From Ramlibacter sp. (GTDB lineage Bacteria > Pseudomonadota > Gammaproteobacteria > Burkholderiales > Burkholderiaceae_C), in contig JAJAZH010000036.1 in the NCBI GenBank assembly GCA_026785815.1, forward strand, positions 1 to 7,026: a DNA stretch of 7,026 bases. Reading direction: 5' to 3'. Numbering within the stretch: position 1 is the first letter of the stretch; every line of letters starts with the position of its first letter. The notes beneath the pieces were generated by a model. That model made no database searches, was not told where the DNA came from, and was given only the letters and a program-made list of their open reading frames with translations. Positions 1 to 6,756 of this stretch are shown here, one piece after another. The position numbers and the translations under genes were made by a program.

Positions 1-874
1 CCTGCAGGAAGGACAGGAACAGCTTGACGCGGGCCGACAGGCCGGCGCGGCTGGCGATCAGGGCCACGACGTTGGCATCGGGCAGGCTCCAGTCGGCCAG
101 CAGGCGCACCAGCCGGCCGGCGGCCAGATGGCCGGCCACGTCCCATTCGGAGCGCAGGATCACGCCCTTGCCTGCCAGCGCCCACTGCATCGCGACGTCG
201 CCGTCGTTGCTGCTCAGGATCGCCGGCACCCGCACCGCGACTTCTGCGCGCTTGCGACGCAGCCGCCACAGCGTCACGTCCTCGTGGTTCTCGCGCAGCA
301 CCACGCAGTCGTGCGCGGAAAGTTCCTTGGGACCGCGCGGGGCGGGCCGCTGCGCCAGGTAGCCGGGCGCAGCGCACAGGAAGCGCGCGTTGGGTGCGAT
401 CGGAAAAGCCACCATGCTCGAGTCGTTCAACGCGCCGATGTGGACGATCAGGTCGAACCGGTTGGCGTCGGCCGGCGCTATCACGTCGCTCAGCGTCAAC
501 GACACCATCAGCTTGGGGTGCAGGGCCTGGAAATCCGCGATGGCCGCTGCCAGGTAGCGACGCCCGAAACCCAGCGGGCCGCAGACATGAAGCGTGCCGG
601 CGACTTCGCCCGAACGCGCACGCAAGGTGTCGACCAGCCGGTCCATTTCGGCCATCAGTGAGACCGCGCCCGCGTGAAAGATCTCGCCTTCCTCGGTCAA
701 GACGAAGCGACGCGTGCTGCGATGGGCCAGCTGCATGCCCAGCCGCGTCTCCAGCTGCTGCAGCCGCTGCGACACCGCAGACGCGCTCACGTCCAGGCGC
801 CGTGCAGCCTCGGCCAGCGAGCCGCTCTCGGTCAGGGTGACGAAAAAGCGCAGGTCGATGATGTCTTGCTGCAT
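1..874 (-). CDS. LysR-type transcriptional regulator, 3' end cut by window edge
   Basis: This gene reads off the left edge with no stop codon, leaving 291 residues, close to the roughly 300 usual for LysR regulators, so only a short C-terminal tail is missing. It starts with MQQDIIDLRFFVTLTESGSL. Residues 19-42 form the winged helix-turn-helix (SLAEAARRLDVSASAVSQ, then RLQQLE), followed by the family wing HRSTRRFVLTEEG at 51-63. Residues from about 90 are the effector-binding fold, for example the stretch near FDLIVHIGALNDSS. Such proteins bind DNA as tetramers in the cytoplasm and respond to a small inducer, often a pathway intermediate. The ATG at 874 fits the family N terminus, but only a distant GGGGAGG precedes it, so the ribosome site is weak. 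It is the last gene in the direction of transcription, codirectional with the catabolic genes rather than divergent, 86 nt after the ornithine-cyclodeaminase-family gene. Control of this cluster is inferred from position. The family call is firm; the ligand is unknown. Confidence 0.93.
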   Translation of the reverse strand, partial: MQQDIIDLRFFVTLTESGSLAEAARRLDVSASAVSQRLQQLETRLGMQLAHRSTRRFVLTEEGEIFHAGAVSLMAEMDRLVDTLRARSGEVAGTLHVCGPLGFGRRYLAAAIADFQALHPKLMVSLTLSDVIAPADANRFDLIVHIGALNDSSMVAFPIAPNARFLCAAPGYLAQRPAPRGPKELSAHDCVVLRENHEDVTLWRLRRKRAEVAVRVPAILSSNDGDVAMQWALAGKGVILRSEWDVAGHLAAGRLVRLLADWSLPDANVVALIASRAGLSARVKLFLSFLQ

Positions 875-910
875 CGCCCGAATACTACGTCGGGCCTCCC
901 CAGCGGTGGC

Positions 911-924
911 CGGGCAGCTGCCCG
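911..924. repeat. Perfect 14-bp GC palindrome in the regulator's 5' gap
   Basis: CGGGCAGCTGCCCG is its own reverse complement and lies in the 86-nt gap between the ornithine-cyclodeaminase-family stop and the regulator start, about 37 bp upstream of the regulator ATG. It overlaps a second dyad, because CCCGCAGCGGG follows directly on the plus strand, so the RNA could fold in alternative GC-rich hairpins. No T-run follows on either strand, so it is not a classical intrinsic terminator. It could be an operator for the regulator, an RNA-processing or attenuation hairpin, or chance in very GC-rich DNA. Confidence 0.45.
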
Positions 925-960
925 CAGCGGGCCAACGACGTCAGCCGCCCCGCGGCGCGG

Positions 961-1929
961 CTAGTAATCGACGACGCTGCCGACCCGCCGCTGCTGCGCC
1001 AGTCGCACGGCCAGGTCGGCCACCACCAGGTCCTGCAATGCAACGCCGGTGCCATCGAACAGGGTGATCTCCTGCGCCGAGCGGCGGCCGTCGCACAAGC
1101 CGGCGATCACCTGGCCCAGGCTGCCGCGAAAGCTTTGCTGGGTGATCAGGCCAGCGCCGAACGCATGCTGGCATTCGCCGATCGAGATCGCCTGCGCGGC
1201 CTCGTCCACGAACAGCGCGGCAGCAGCGACCAGCAGCGGATCGAGCTCCTGCTTGCCCCGCGTGTCGGCGCCCATCGCGCTGATGTGGGTGCCGGGCCGG
1301 ACCCACGGCTGTTCCACCAGCGCCTGCTGCGAGGGCGTGACGGTGATCAGGATATCGGCGCTGGCGGCCACCGCCTGGCGGTCGGCCGCCACGAACTCCA
1401 GCCCCAGCTCCTGCACCAGGCGTCCGAACGCCGCCAGGTTGTCGACGGAAGGATCCCAGGCGCAGACCTTGCGGATCGGGCGCACCGCCAGTGTCGCGCG
1501 CAGCTGGTACTGCGACTGCACGCCGGCGCCGATCAGGCCCAGCACGCTGGCGTCGGGACGCGACAGGTATTTGGTGGCGATGGCGCTGGCCGCGCCGGTG
1601 CGCACGCCGGTCAGGTAATTCGCGCTGACCAGCGCGCTGGCCCGTCCGGTGTCGGGATCGAACAGCAAGGTCGACGACTGGTGGTTGCCCAGGCCCTGGG
1701 CCAGGTTGTGCGGCCAGTAGCCGCCCGCCTTCAGGCCGAGAATCGGGGCCACCGTATCGCAGCCAGTCTTGACGCCGAACACCGCGTCCCGGTAGCCCAC
1801 CAGCTCGCGCACCACCGGATAGTTGCGGGCCTGGCCGCGCGCCATGGCAACGAACGACTGCTCCACCGCCTCGATGGCGTCTTCGATGCTGACCAGGGCG
1901 CGCGCGTCCTGCTCGGAAATGACAATCAT
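961..1929 (-). CDS. Ornithine cyclodeaminase / mu-crystallin family NAD(P)-dependent protein
   Basis: The 322-residue protein has the family landmarks in order: GLKAGG with Lys67, LTGVRTGAASA (106-116) with Arg110, the Rossmann motif GLIGAGVQ (131-138), GADTRGK with Asp222, and FDGTG (291-295). Lys67 and Arg110 keep the 43-residue spacing of the substrate-contacting Lys69 and Arg112 of Pseudomonas putida ornithine cyclodeaminase. The family includes ornithine cyclodeaminase, alanine dehydrogenase, ketimine reductases and BhcD iminosuccinate reductase, so the fold does not give the substrate. Beside two DSD1-family enzymes, an imine-reductase role such as imine to L-amino acid is attractive but inferred. 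The frame is open to an ATG at 1995, but that start would overlap the preceding gene and add a Pro/Gly-rich tail. The ATG at 1929 gives the normal N terminus MIVISEQDARAL and has AGGG six bases upstream. It ends in TAG and lies 25 nt after the preceding gene, very probably in the same operon. Confidence 0.9.
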   Translation of the reverse strand: MIVISEQDARALVSIEDAIEAVEQSFVAMARGQARNYPVVRELVGYRDAVFGVKTGCDTVAPILGLKAGGYWPHNLAQGLGNHQSSTLLFDPDTGRASALVSANYLTGVRTGAASAIATKYLSRPDASVLGLIGAGVQSQYQLRATLAVRPIRKVCAWDPSVDNLAAFGRLVQELGLEFVAADRQAVAASADILITVTPSQQALVEQPWVRPGTHISAMGADTRGKQELDPLLVAAAALFVDEAAQAISIGECQHAFGAGLITQQSFRGSLGQVIAGLCDGRRSAQEITLFDGTGVALQDLVVADLAVRLAQQRRVGSVVDY

Positions 1930-1935
1930 GGGAAG

Positions 1936-1939
1936 CCCT
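1936..1939 (-). promoter_or_regulatory. Ribosome binding site fixing the start at 1929
   Basis: On the minus strand AGGG is followed by CTTCCC and then the ATG at 1929. It lies in the short gap after the preceding gene's stop, which supports this internal start over the longer open frame beginning at 1995. Confidence 0.55.
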
Positions 1940-1954
1940 GCAAGTGATGGCGTT

Positions 1955-3088
1955 TCACCAGCCGCTGAAGCGCGGCCAGGTGGCGGAGATTTCACGGCCC
2001 GGTCCCAGCACTTGGTAGCGGCCGTATTGGGCGGCCGTGGAACAGGCGTGGTTGGGCAGGATGCGCACCTGGGTGCCGACCGGCAGGTGCACAGCGCCTT
2101 CGACCTGGCCCGAGCGATGGCCGACGATGCCGTGCTCCTGGTTGGCGCCGACCAGGATCAGGTCGTGCAGCGGCTTGCCATCGAGGTCGCAGACCAGTCC
2201 GTAACCCTGGTCCACCGCCTGCGCCGCCGTGCCGCGGTCACGCGACATCGCCATCCAGCCGGCGTCCAGCAGGGTCCAGCCCTTGTCGGGACGGTGGCCG
2301 ATGACGGTCCCCAGCACCGACAAGGCAATCTCGTCGATCCGGCAGACGCCCAGGCCGGCCATGACCAGGTCGAAGAACACGAACACGCCCGCCCGCACCT
2401 CGGTCACGCCATCCAGGTTGTCTGCGAACAGCGCCGTCGGCGTCGAGCCGACGCTGACCACCGGGCACGCGAAGCCCGCCTCGCGCAGCCGACCGGCCGC
2501 GTGCAGCACCGCGTCGCGCTCCTGGTCGGCCATCCTTCGGATGGCATCGGTGGTGGTCGAGTCGTACGAACTGCCCGCGTGAGTCAACACGCCCTGCACC
2601 GGAATACCCGCGCGGTCCAGGTAGCGGCCGATCTCCAGCAGGGCGCCGGCATCGGGCTTGATGCCCGAGCGGTGGCCGTCCGAATCGATCTCGATCAGCA
2701 AGTCGAACCGCTGGCCCGTGGCCTCGGCCCGCGCCACCAGCAACCGAGCGGTTTCCATGCTGTCCAGGATCAGCGATAGCCGCACCCCCCTGGCCTGCAG
2801 CGCGGCCACGTGGTCCAGCTTGTTGGGCGCGATGCAGACCGCGTACAGGATGTCCGTCACGCCGTGCCCGGCGAAATAGTCGGCCTCCAGCAGCGTCGAG
2901 ACCGTGATCGGGCCTTGCGGCGTTTCCATCAGCCGGCGGGCCACGTCGATCGACTTGTTGGTCTTGACGTGCGGCCGGAACGCGACGCCGAGCTGCCGCA
3001 AGCGGCTGCGCATGCGCTCGATGTTGCGGTCCATCGCCGCTTCGTCGAGCAACAGCGCCGGCGTTTCGAGTCGGTCCAGGGCCGTCAT
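1955..3088 (-). CDS. DSD1-family PLP enzyme, D-serine-dehydratase-like (His-x-Cys metal site)
   Basis: This 377-residue protein has the alanine-racemase-like N-terminal barrel and C-terminal beta domain of the D-serine dehydratase/D-threonine aldolase group. FRPHVKTNKS (37-46) carries the presumed PLP Schiff-base lysine, Lys42. DSDGHRSGI (135-143) and VSVGSTPTA (211-219) are the cofactor-binding segments. LDAGWMAMSRDRG (274-286) is conserved in the group. PNHACST gives His347 and Cys349 as metal ligands, the His-x-Cys pair of zinc-dependent eukaryotic D-serine dehydratase and D-threo-3-hydroxyaspartate dehydratase, whereas D-threonine aldolases usually have His-x-Asp. Dehydration or deamination of a D-beta-hydroxy amino acid is therefore the favoured reaction, though another lyase activity is possible. 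A loop differs from its neighbour paralogue: LTHAGSSYD (168-176) in place of a YQG...QH segment. The ATG lies one base after the preceding stop (TGAGATG) and has GGGAG upstream, indicating translational coupling with the deacylase. Fold certain, substrate not. Confidence 0.88.
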   Translation of the reverse strand: MTALDRLETPALLLDEAAMDRNIERMRSRLRQLGVAFRPHVKTNKSIDVARRLMETPQGPITVSTLLEADYFAGHGVTDILYAVCIAPNKLDHVAALQARGVRLSLILDSMETARLLVARAEATGQRFDLLIEIDSDGHRSGIKPDAGALLEIGRYLDRAGIPVQGVLTHAGSSYDSTTTDAIRRMADQERDAVLHAAGRLREAGFACPVVSVGSTPTALFADNLDGVTEVRAGVFVFFDLVMAGLGVCRIDEIALSVLGTVIGHRPDKGWTLLDAGWMAMSRDRGTAAQAVDQGYGLVCDLDGKPLHDLILVGANQEHGIVGHRSGQVEGAVHLPVGTQVRILPNHACSTAAQYGRYQVLGPGREISATWPRFSGW

Positions 3089-3089
3089 C

Positions 3090-4556
3090 TCAGGCTCCCG
3101 CAGGCTGCACTTCGCGCGCCAGCACCCGGCCGGGCCGGGCGCCGGGCGACCGGCCGCCCTGCCAGACCGCGACTCCGTTGACGATCACGGTCTCGATGCC
3201 GTGGGCCGGCGCGATCGGGTCTTCGTACGTGGCGGCCGAATCGACGGTGTCGGCGTTGAAGAGCGTGAGGTCGGCGTAAGCGCCTTCCCGCAGCACGCCG
3301 CGGTCCTTCAGGCCGAAGTTCTTCGCCGTCAGCCCGGTCATCTTGTAGATCGCGGTCTCGAGCGGAAACAGCCCAAGCAGGCGGCCGTAATGGCCCAGCA
3401 CGCGCGGAAAGCTGCCCCACAGGCGCGGGTGCGGCGACGCATCGTGCGGCAGGCCGTCGCTGCCGATCATCACCTGGTCGTGCTTGAGGATGGTCTGGAC
3501 ATCGCCTTCGTCGAGCCGGAAGTAGATGCCGCCGGCCGGGCTCAGGCGCCGGATCGCCTCGTCCTGATCCACGCCCATGCTGGCGGCGATCGCGTCCAGG
3601 TTCTGGCCGGCGTACTGCGGCAACGGCTTCGACCAGCTGACGATGACGCGCGACGAGCTGGCCGCCCGGTCGGCCGACAGGATGGTGGAGCCGGCGGTGT
3701 ACGGATAGCAGTCGATGCAGATCGGCTGGTGCGCCATGTTCTTTTCGATCAGGTCGAGGGCCTCCTGCGAGCGGCCCTTGTTGGCGGGGCCGACCACCTT
3801 GAGGTGCGAGATCACCACCGGCACGCCGACCTCGCGGCCGATGCGAAAGGTTTCCTCCAGCGAATCGACCACCCGGTCGGCCTCGTCGCGCATGTGGGTG
3901 CAGTAGATGCCGCCCGACTGCTTGAGCGGGCGGCAGACGTCGATCACTTCCTCGGTCGGCGCGGCCACCGAGGGCTCGTAGAACAGGCCGGTCGAAACGC
4001 CGACGGCGCCAGCTTCCATGGCTTCCGACACCAGGGCGCGCATCCGGCCGATCTGCTCCTGCGTTGCCGGCCGGCCGAGATCGTCCACGGTGGCGACCCG
4101 CAAGGTGGTGTGGCCTACCAGCAAGGCGCAGTTGGTCGCCGGCGGTGTCTCGCGCAGGCGGGCGACATAGGAAGCGAAGGTCGGAAACGAGAACCAGCCG
4201 CCCTCCTCGTCCAGCAGGTTCAACGGCGGCGTCACCGGCTGCGGGATCGGGCGCGGCATCGGCGCCAGCGAGATGCCGCAGTTGCCCGCGACCACGGTGG
4301 TGATGCCCTGGCTGACCTTGGGCGCCATGTCGGGACTGGACAGCATCAGCCGGTCGTCGTGGGTGTGCGCATCGATGAAGCCGGGCGCCGCGATCCGGCC
4401 GCCCAGGTCGATCTCGCGATCGCCGCCCGCCGCCGACAGGTCGCCGATGCGCGCGATGCGGTCGCCGCGGATGCCGATGTCGCCGGGATAGCGCAGCGCG
4501 CCGGTGCCGTCGACGATGCTGGCATTGCGGATCAGGAGGTCGAATTCTTGCTTCAT
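3090..4556 (-). CDS. N-acyl-D-amino-acid deacylase (D-aminoacylase)
   Basis: This cytoplasmic zinc amidohydrolase hydrolyses N-acyl-D-amino acids to a free D-amino acid and a carboxylate. Its 488 residues match the roughly 480-500 of Alcaligenes D-aminoacylases. The metal set is complete: PGFIDAHTHDD (58-68) with His64 and His66, AGNCGIS with Cys93, CTHMRDE with His221, SHLK with His251, and IGSDGLPHDASPHPR with catalytic Asp367. Tyr193, Lys253, Tyr284 and Arg378 occupy positions matching the substrate-contacting residues of the A. faecalis enzyme as I recall them, each offset by one. Within the family, neutral, N-acyl-D-Glu and N-acyl-D-Asp specificities cannot be separated by eye. The frame extends to an ATG at 4763, but that would overlap the preceding gene; the ATG at 4556 gives MKQEFDLLIRNASIVDGTG, the normal N terminus. 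Its stop precedes the next gene by one base and the preceding gene ends 40 nt upstream, so it is operonic and intact. Confidence 0.95.
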   Translation of the reverse strand: MKQEFDLLIRNASIVDGTGALRYPGDIGIRGDRIARIGDLSAAGGDREIDLGGRIAAPGFIDAHTHDDRLMLSSPDMAPKVSQGITTVVAGNCGISLAPMPRPIPQPVTPPLNLLDEEGGWFSFPTFASYVARLRETPPATNCALLVGHTTLRVATVDDLGRPATQEQIGRMRALVSEAMEAGAVGVSTGLFYEPSVAAPTEEVIDVCRPLKQSGGIYCTHMRDEADRVVDSLEETFRIGREVGVPVVISHLKVVGPANKGRSQEALDLIEKNMAHQPICIDCYPYTAGSTILSADRAASSSRVIVSWSKPLPQYAGQNLDAIAASMGVDQDEAIRRLSPAGGIYFRLDEGDVQTILKHDQVMIGSDGLPHDASPHPRLWGSFPRVLGHYGRLLGLFPLETAIYKMTGLTAKNFGLKDRGVLREGAYADLTLFNADTVDSAATYEDPIAPAHGIETVIVNGVAVWQGGRSPGARPGRVLAREVQPAGA

Positions 4557-4596
4557 CGGAAGGTCCGTGCTGGAAAAGTAGATCGGAAGATGCCGC

Positions 4597-5712
4597 TCAG
4601 AGCAGCGCGCCGCGCGCCGCGATCGGCCACAGCGCTTCGACCAGGCCGCCGCGCACGCAGACCAGGTCGTCATAGAGGTTGACGGTGGGATCGCAATGGC
4701 CAGGCACCAGCAGCAACGTGTCGCCGATCGACACGGCGGCGGCATCGGGCGTGGCCAGCACACCGTGCTCGTCGGCAGCCTTGACGTAACGCAGGTCGGG
4801 GCGGCCCCACAACGTCGGCAGGCCCGAGTCGACGCTGGAGGCTTTCAGGCCGGCATCGACGATGGCCCGTCCGGCAGTCGCCCGGCTGATGACGGTGGTG
4901 CGCACGAACAGCGCGTGCTCGAAGCCGACGTCGCCTTCGCCGCGCTGGTTGTCGCCATAGTCGCGGTCCAGGAAGACATAGGAGCCGGCCTGGATCTCGT
5001 TGAACACACCGCTGTCGCGCTCATGGACGAAGGTGCCGGTGCCGGCGCCGGTGATGCGCTCCACCGCGATGCCGCAGGCCTCGATGGCGCGCGCCGTCAT
5101 CCGGGCCGCCTCGCAGGCGCTGGCGATGGCGTCGCGGCGGGCCTGCGGCGCGCGCAGGTGCTGGGCCGGTCCCTGGTAACACTGCAGGCCGGCGAACCGC
5201 AGGCCCGGGCTGGCCGCGATCTGCCGGGCCAGTTGCACCGCGTCTTCGCCCGGCGCCACGCCGCAGCGGTCGGCGCCGACATTGACCTCGACATAGGTGT
5301 CGAGGGTGACCTGGTGCGCGGTGGCGGCGACGCTCAGCGCCCGGACCTGCAGCGGGTGGTCGACCAGCACGCCGATGCGGGCCCGGCGGGCCAGCGGCGC
5401 CAGCCGGCGCAGCTTGGTCTCGCCCATTACCTGGTTGGTCACCAGGACGTCGGCGATGCCGGCGTCCACGAACACTGCCGCCTCGCCGACCTTCTGGCAG
5501 CAGATGCCGATCGCGCCCAGCGCCACCTGGCGCAAGGCGATCTCCGGGCACTTGTGGCTCTTGGCGTGGGCCCGCAGCCGCACCTTGCTGCCTCGCAACG
5601 CGTCGGCCATGCGCTGCAGGTTGCGCTCGAACGCATCCAGGTCGAGCACCAAAGCCGGGGTGTCGATGGCGCTGACGGGATCGCCCGGCTGCGCTGCTTT
5701 CCACGGACTCAT
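4597..5712 (-). CDS. DSD1/D-threonine-aldolase-fold PLP enzyme resembling 3-hydroxy-D-aspartate aldolase (BhcC)
   Basis: The 371-residue protein shares its fold with the neighbouring DSD1-family gene but belongs to another subgroup. It begins with the usual DTPALVLDLDAFERN segment (17-31). LRAHAKSHK (46-54) holds the presumed PLP lysine Lys51, GICCQKVGEA (69-78) and DVLVTNQV (88-95) follow, CYQGPAQH (178-185) gives a conserved histidine, and TGAGTGTF (221-228) binds cofactor phosphate. VDAGLKASSVDSGLP (285-299) and VPGHCDPTVNLYD (336-348) follow, the latter with metal ligands His339 and Asp341. The CCQKV, VDAGLK-SVDSGLP and GHCDPT blocks closely resemble Paracoccus 3-hydroxy-D-aspartate aldolase as I remember it; such enzymes cleave D-beta-hydroxy amino acids to glycine plus an aldehyde or glyoxylate using a divalent metal. 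Substrate choice between D-threonine, D-phenylserine and D-3-hydroxyaspartate is unresolved. The ATG at 5712 lacks a strong Shine-Dalgarno site, and the gap to the receptor gene is 72 nt, so expression may depend on readthrough. No frame damage is visible. Confidence 0.88.
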   Translation of the reverse strand: MSPWKAAQPGDPVSAIDTPALVLDLDAFERNLQRMADALRGSKVRLRAHAKSHKCPEIALRQVALGAIGICCQKVGEAAVFVDAGIADVLVTNQVMGETKLRRLAPLARRARIGVLVDHPLQVRALSVAATAHQVTLDTYVEVNVGADRCGVAPGEDAVQLARQIAASPGLRFAGLQCYQGPAQHLRAPQARRDAIASACEAARMTARAIEACGIAVERITGAGTGTFVHERDSGVFNEIQAGSYVFLDRDYGDNQRGEGDVGFEHALFVRTTVISRATAGRAIVDAGLKASSVDSGLPTLWGRPDLRYVKAADEHGVLATPDAAAVSIGDTLLLVPGHCDPTVNLYDDLVCVRGGLVEALWPIAARGALL

Positions 5713-5784
5713 GGTGAAACCCGGAATGCTGGCGCTGCTCTGCTCCCATCCCGATCAATGGCCGGACGGTGCACGCTCGGCCCC

Positions 5785-6756
5785 TCAGTCAATCCGCGCG
5801 CCGGAAAACTTGACGATCCTGGCCCACTTGACCGTCTCGCTGCGCGACAGGGCCATGAATTCTTCCGGCGTGCTGGGAGCGGTATCGGCGCCAAGGGTCT
5901 TGAAGCGGTCCCGCACGGCCGGACTGGCCAGCGCGCTGCGGATCTCGGCGTTCAGGCGCGTCACCACGTCCTTGGGCAGGTTGGCCGGGCCGATGATGCC
6001 GCCCCAGGCCGTCACCTCGAATCCCCGCAGGCCCGATTCGGCGATGGTGGGGACGTCGGGATAGGTGGGCAGGCGTTGCGGCGAGGAAATGCCCAGAGCG
6101 CGCACCTTGCCGGCCTGGGCCAGCGGACCGGACACCGGCGTGTTGACCATCATCATCTGGATGCCGCCGCCGATCAGGTCGGTCACGGCCGCCGTGGCGG
6201 CCCGGTACGGCACGTGCAGCATGTGGATGCCGGCCATGGCCTTGAACAACTCCACCCCGAGGTGCGCGGTGGTTCCGTTGCCGTCCGAGGCATAGGCGAT
6301 CTTGCCCGGGTTCTTTTTGGCATACGCGATCAGCTCCGGCACGGTCTTCACCGGCAGGTCGTTGTTGACGATCATCAGGTTGGACAGGCGCAGCGCGTTC
6401 GACACCAGCGTCAGGTCCTTGTCGACGTCGTAGGGCACGGCCGCCAGCAGCGACTTGTTGGTCGCCAGCGAAACGATGTTGCCGTAGGCCAGGGTGTAGC
6501 CATCGGGCGCGGACTTGACCAGGTCCATGGTGCCGATGACATAGGAGCCGCCGGGCTTGTTGTCGATCACCACCGGCACACCCATCTGAAGCGACAGCTG
6601 CTGGCCGAGGGCGCGCATCAGTGCATCGGGGGCGCCGCCGGGAGCCGACGGCACGATGAGACGGATCGGCTTGTCCGGATAGGCTGCAAGCGCAAAGCCC
6701 GAGCTGAAGGCCAGTGCGGCCAGCGCGAGCGCCGGCAGGAGGAGACGTCTGAGCAT
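5785..6756 (-). CDS. Bug/TctC family periplasmic solute-binding protein
   Basis: This is a 323-residue tripartite-tricarboxylate-transporter receptor of the type greatly expanded in Bordetella and its relatives. An N-terminal signal peptide (MLRRLLL, then a hydrophobic Ala/Leu core) ends in ALA, with predicted cleavage after residue 24, giving a mature protein starting AYPDKPIRLIVP in the periplasm. Family landmarks are the ligand loop PSAPGGAPDAL (36-46), VVIDNKPGG (62-70), APDGYTLAYGN (83-93), LHVPYRAA (180-187), VRALGISSPQRLP (218-230) and GIIGPANLPKDV (253-264). Bug proteins typically bind carboxylates or amino-acid-like ligands. As the first gene of the row it probably captures the pathway substrate, but the ligand cannot be read from the sequence. 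No TctA/TctB membrane partners are present in the window, which is common for orphan Bug genes. A GAGG Shine-Dalgarno sequence five bases from the ATG supports this start. The downstream gene begins 72 nt after its stop. Confidence 0.95.
   Translation of the reverse strand: MLRRLLLPALALAALAFSSGFALAAYPDKPIRLIVPSAPGGAPDALMRALGQQLSLQMGVPVVIDNKPGGSYVIGTMDLVKSAPDGYTLAYGNIVSLATNKSLLAAVPYDVDKDLTLVSNALRLSNLMIVNNDLPVKTVPELIAYAKKNPGKIAYASDGNGTTAHLGVELFKAMAGIHMLHVPYRAATAAVTDLIGGGIQMMMVNTPVSGPLAQAGKVRALGISSPQRLPTYPDVPTIAESGLRGFEVTAWGGIIGPANLPKDVVTRLNAEIRSALASPAVRDRFKTLGADTAPSTPEEFMALSRSETVKWARIVKFSGARID

Noticed and set aside
24..840. Several plus-strand open frames over the left end
   Set aside because: They are opposite the LysR gene, whose helix-turn-helix and effector domain read cleanly through the whole stretch to the window edge.
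1930..1995. Longer N terminus for the ornithine-cyclodeaminase-family protein
   Set aside because: The extra 22 residues are Pro/Gly/Ser-rich, overlap the end of the preceding gene and lie before a normal family start with its own ribosome site.
2904..4682. A 592-codon plus-strand open frame
   Set aside because: It lies antisense to the deacylase, has Arg/Ala/Asp-rich composition and no recognisable domain, while the minus-strand protein keeps every catalytic residue.
4557..4763. Longer N terminus for the D-aminoacylase
   Set aside because: The added 69 residues are Cys/Arg/Pro-rich, an out-of-frame reading of the BhcC-like gene's 3' end. The family N terminus begins at 4556.
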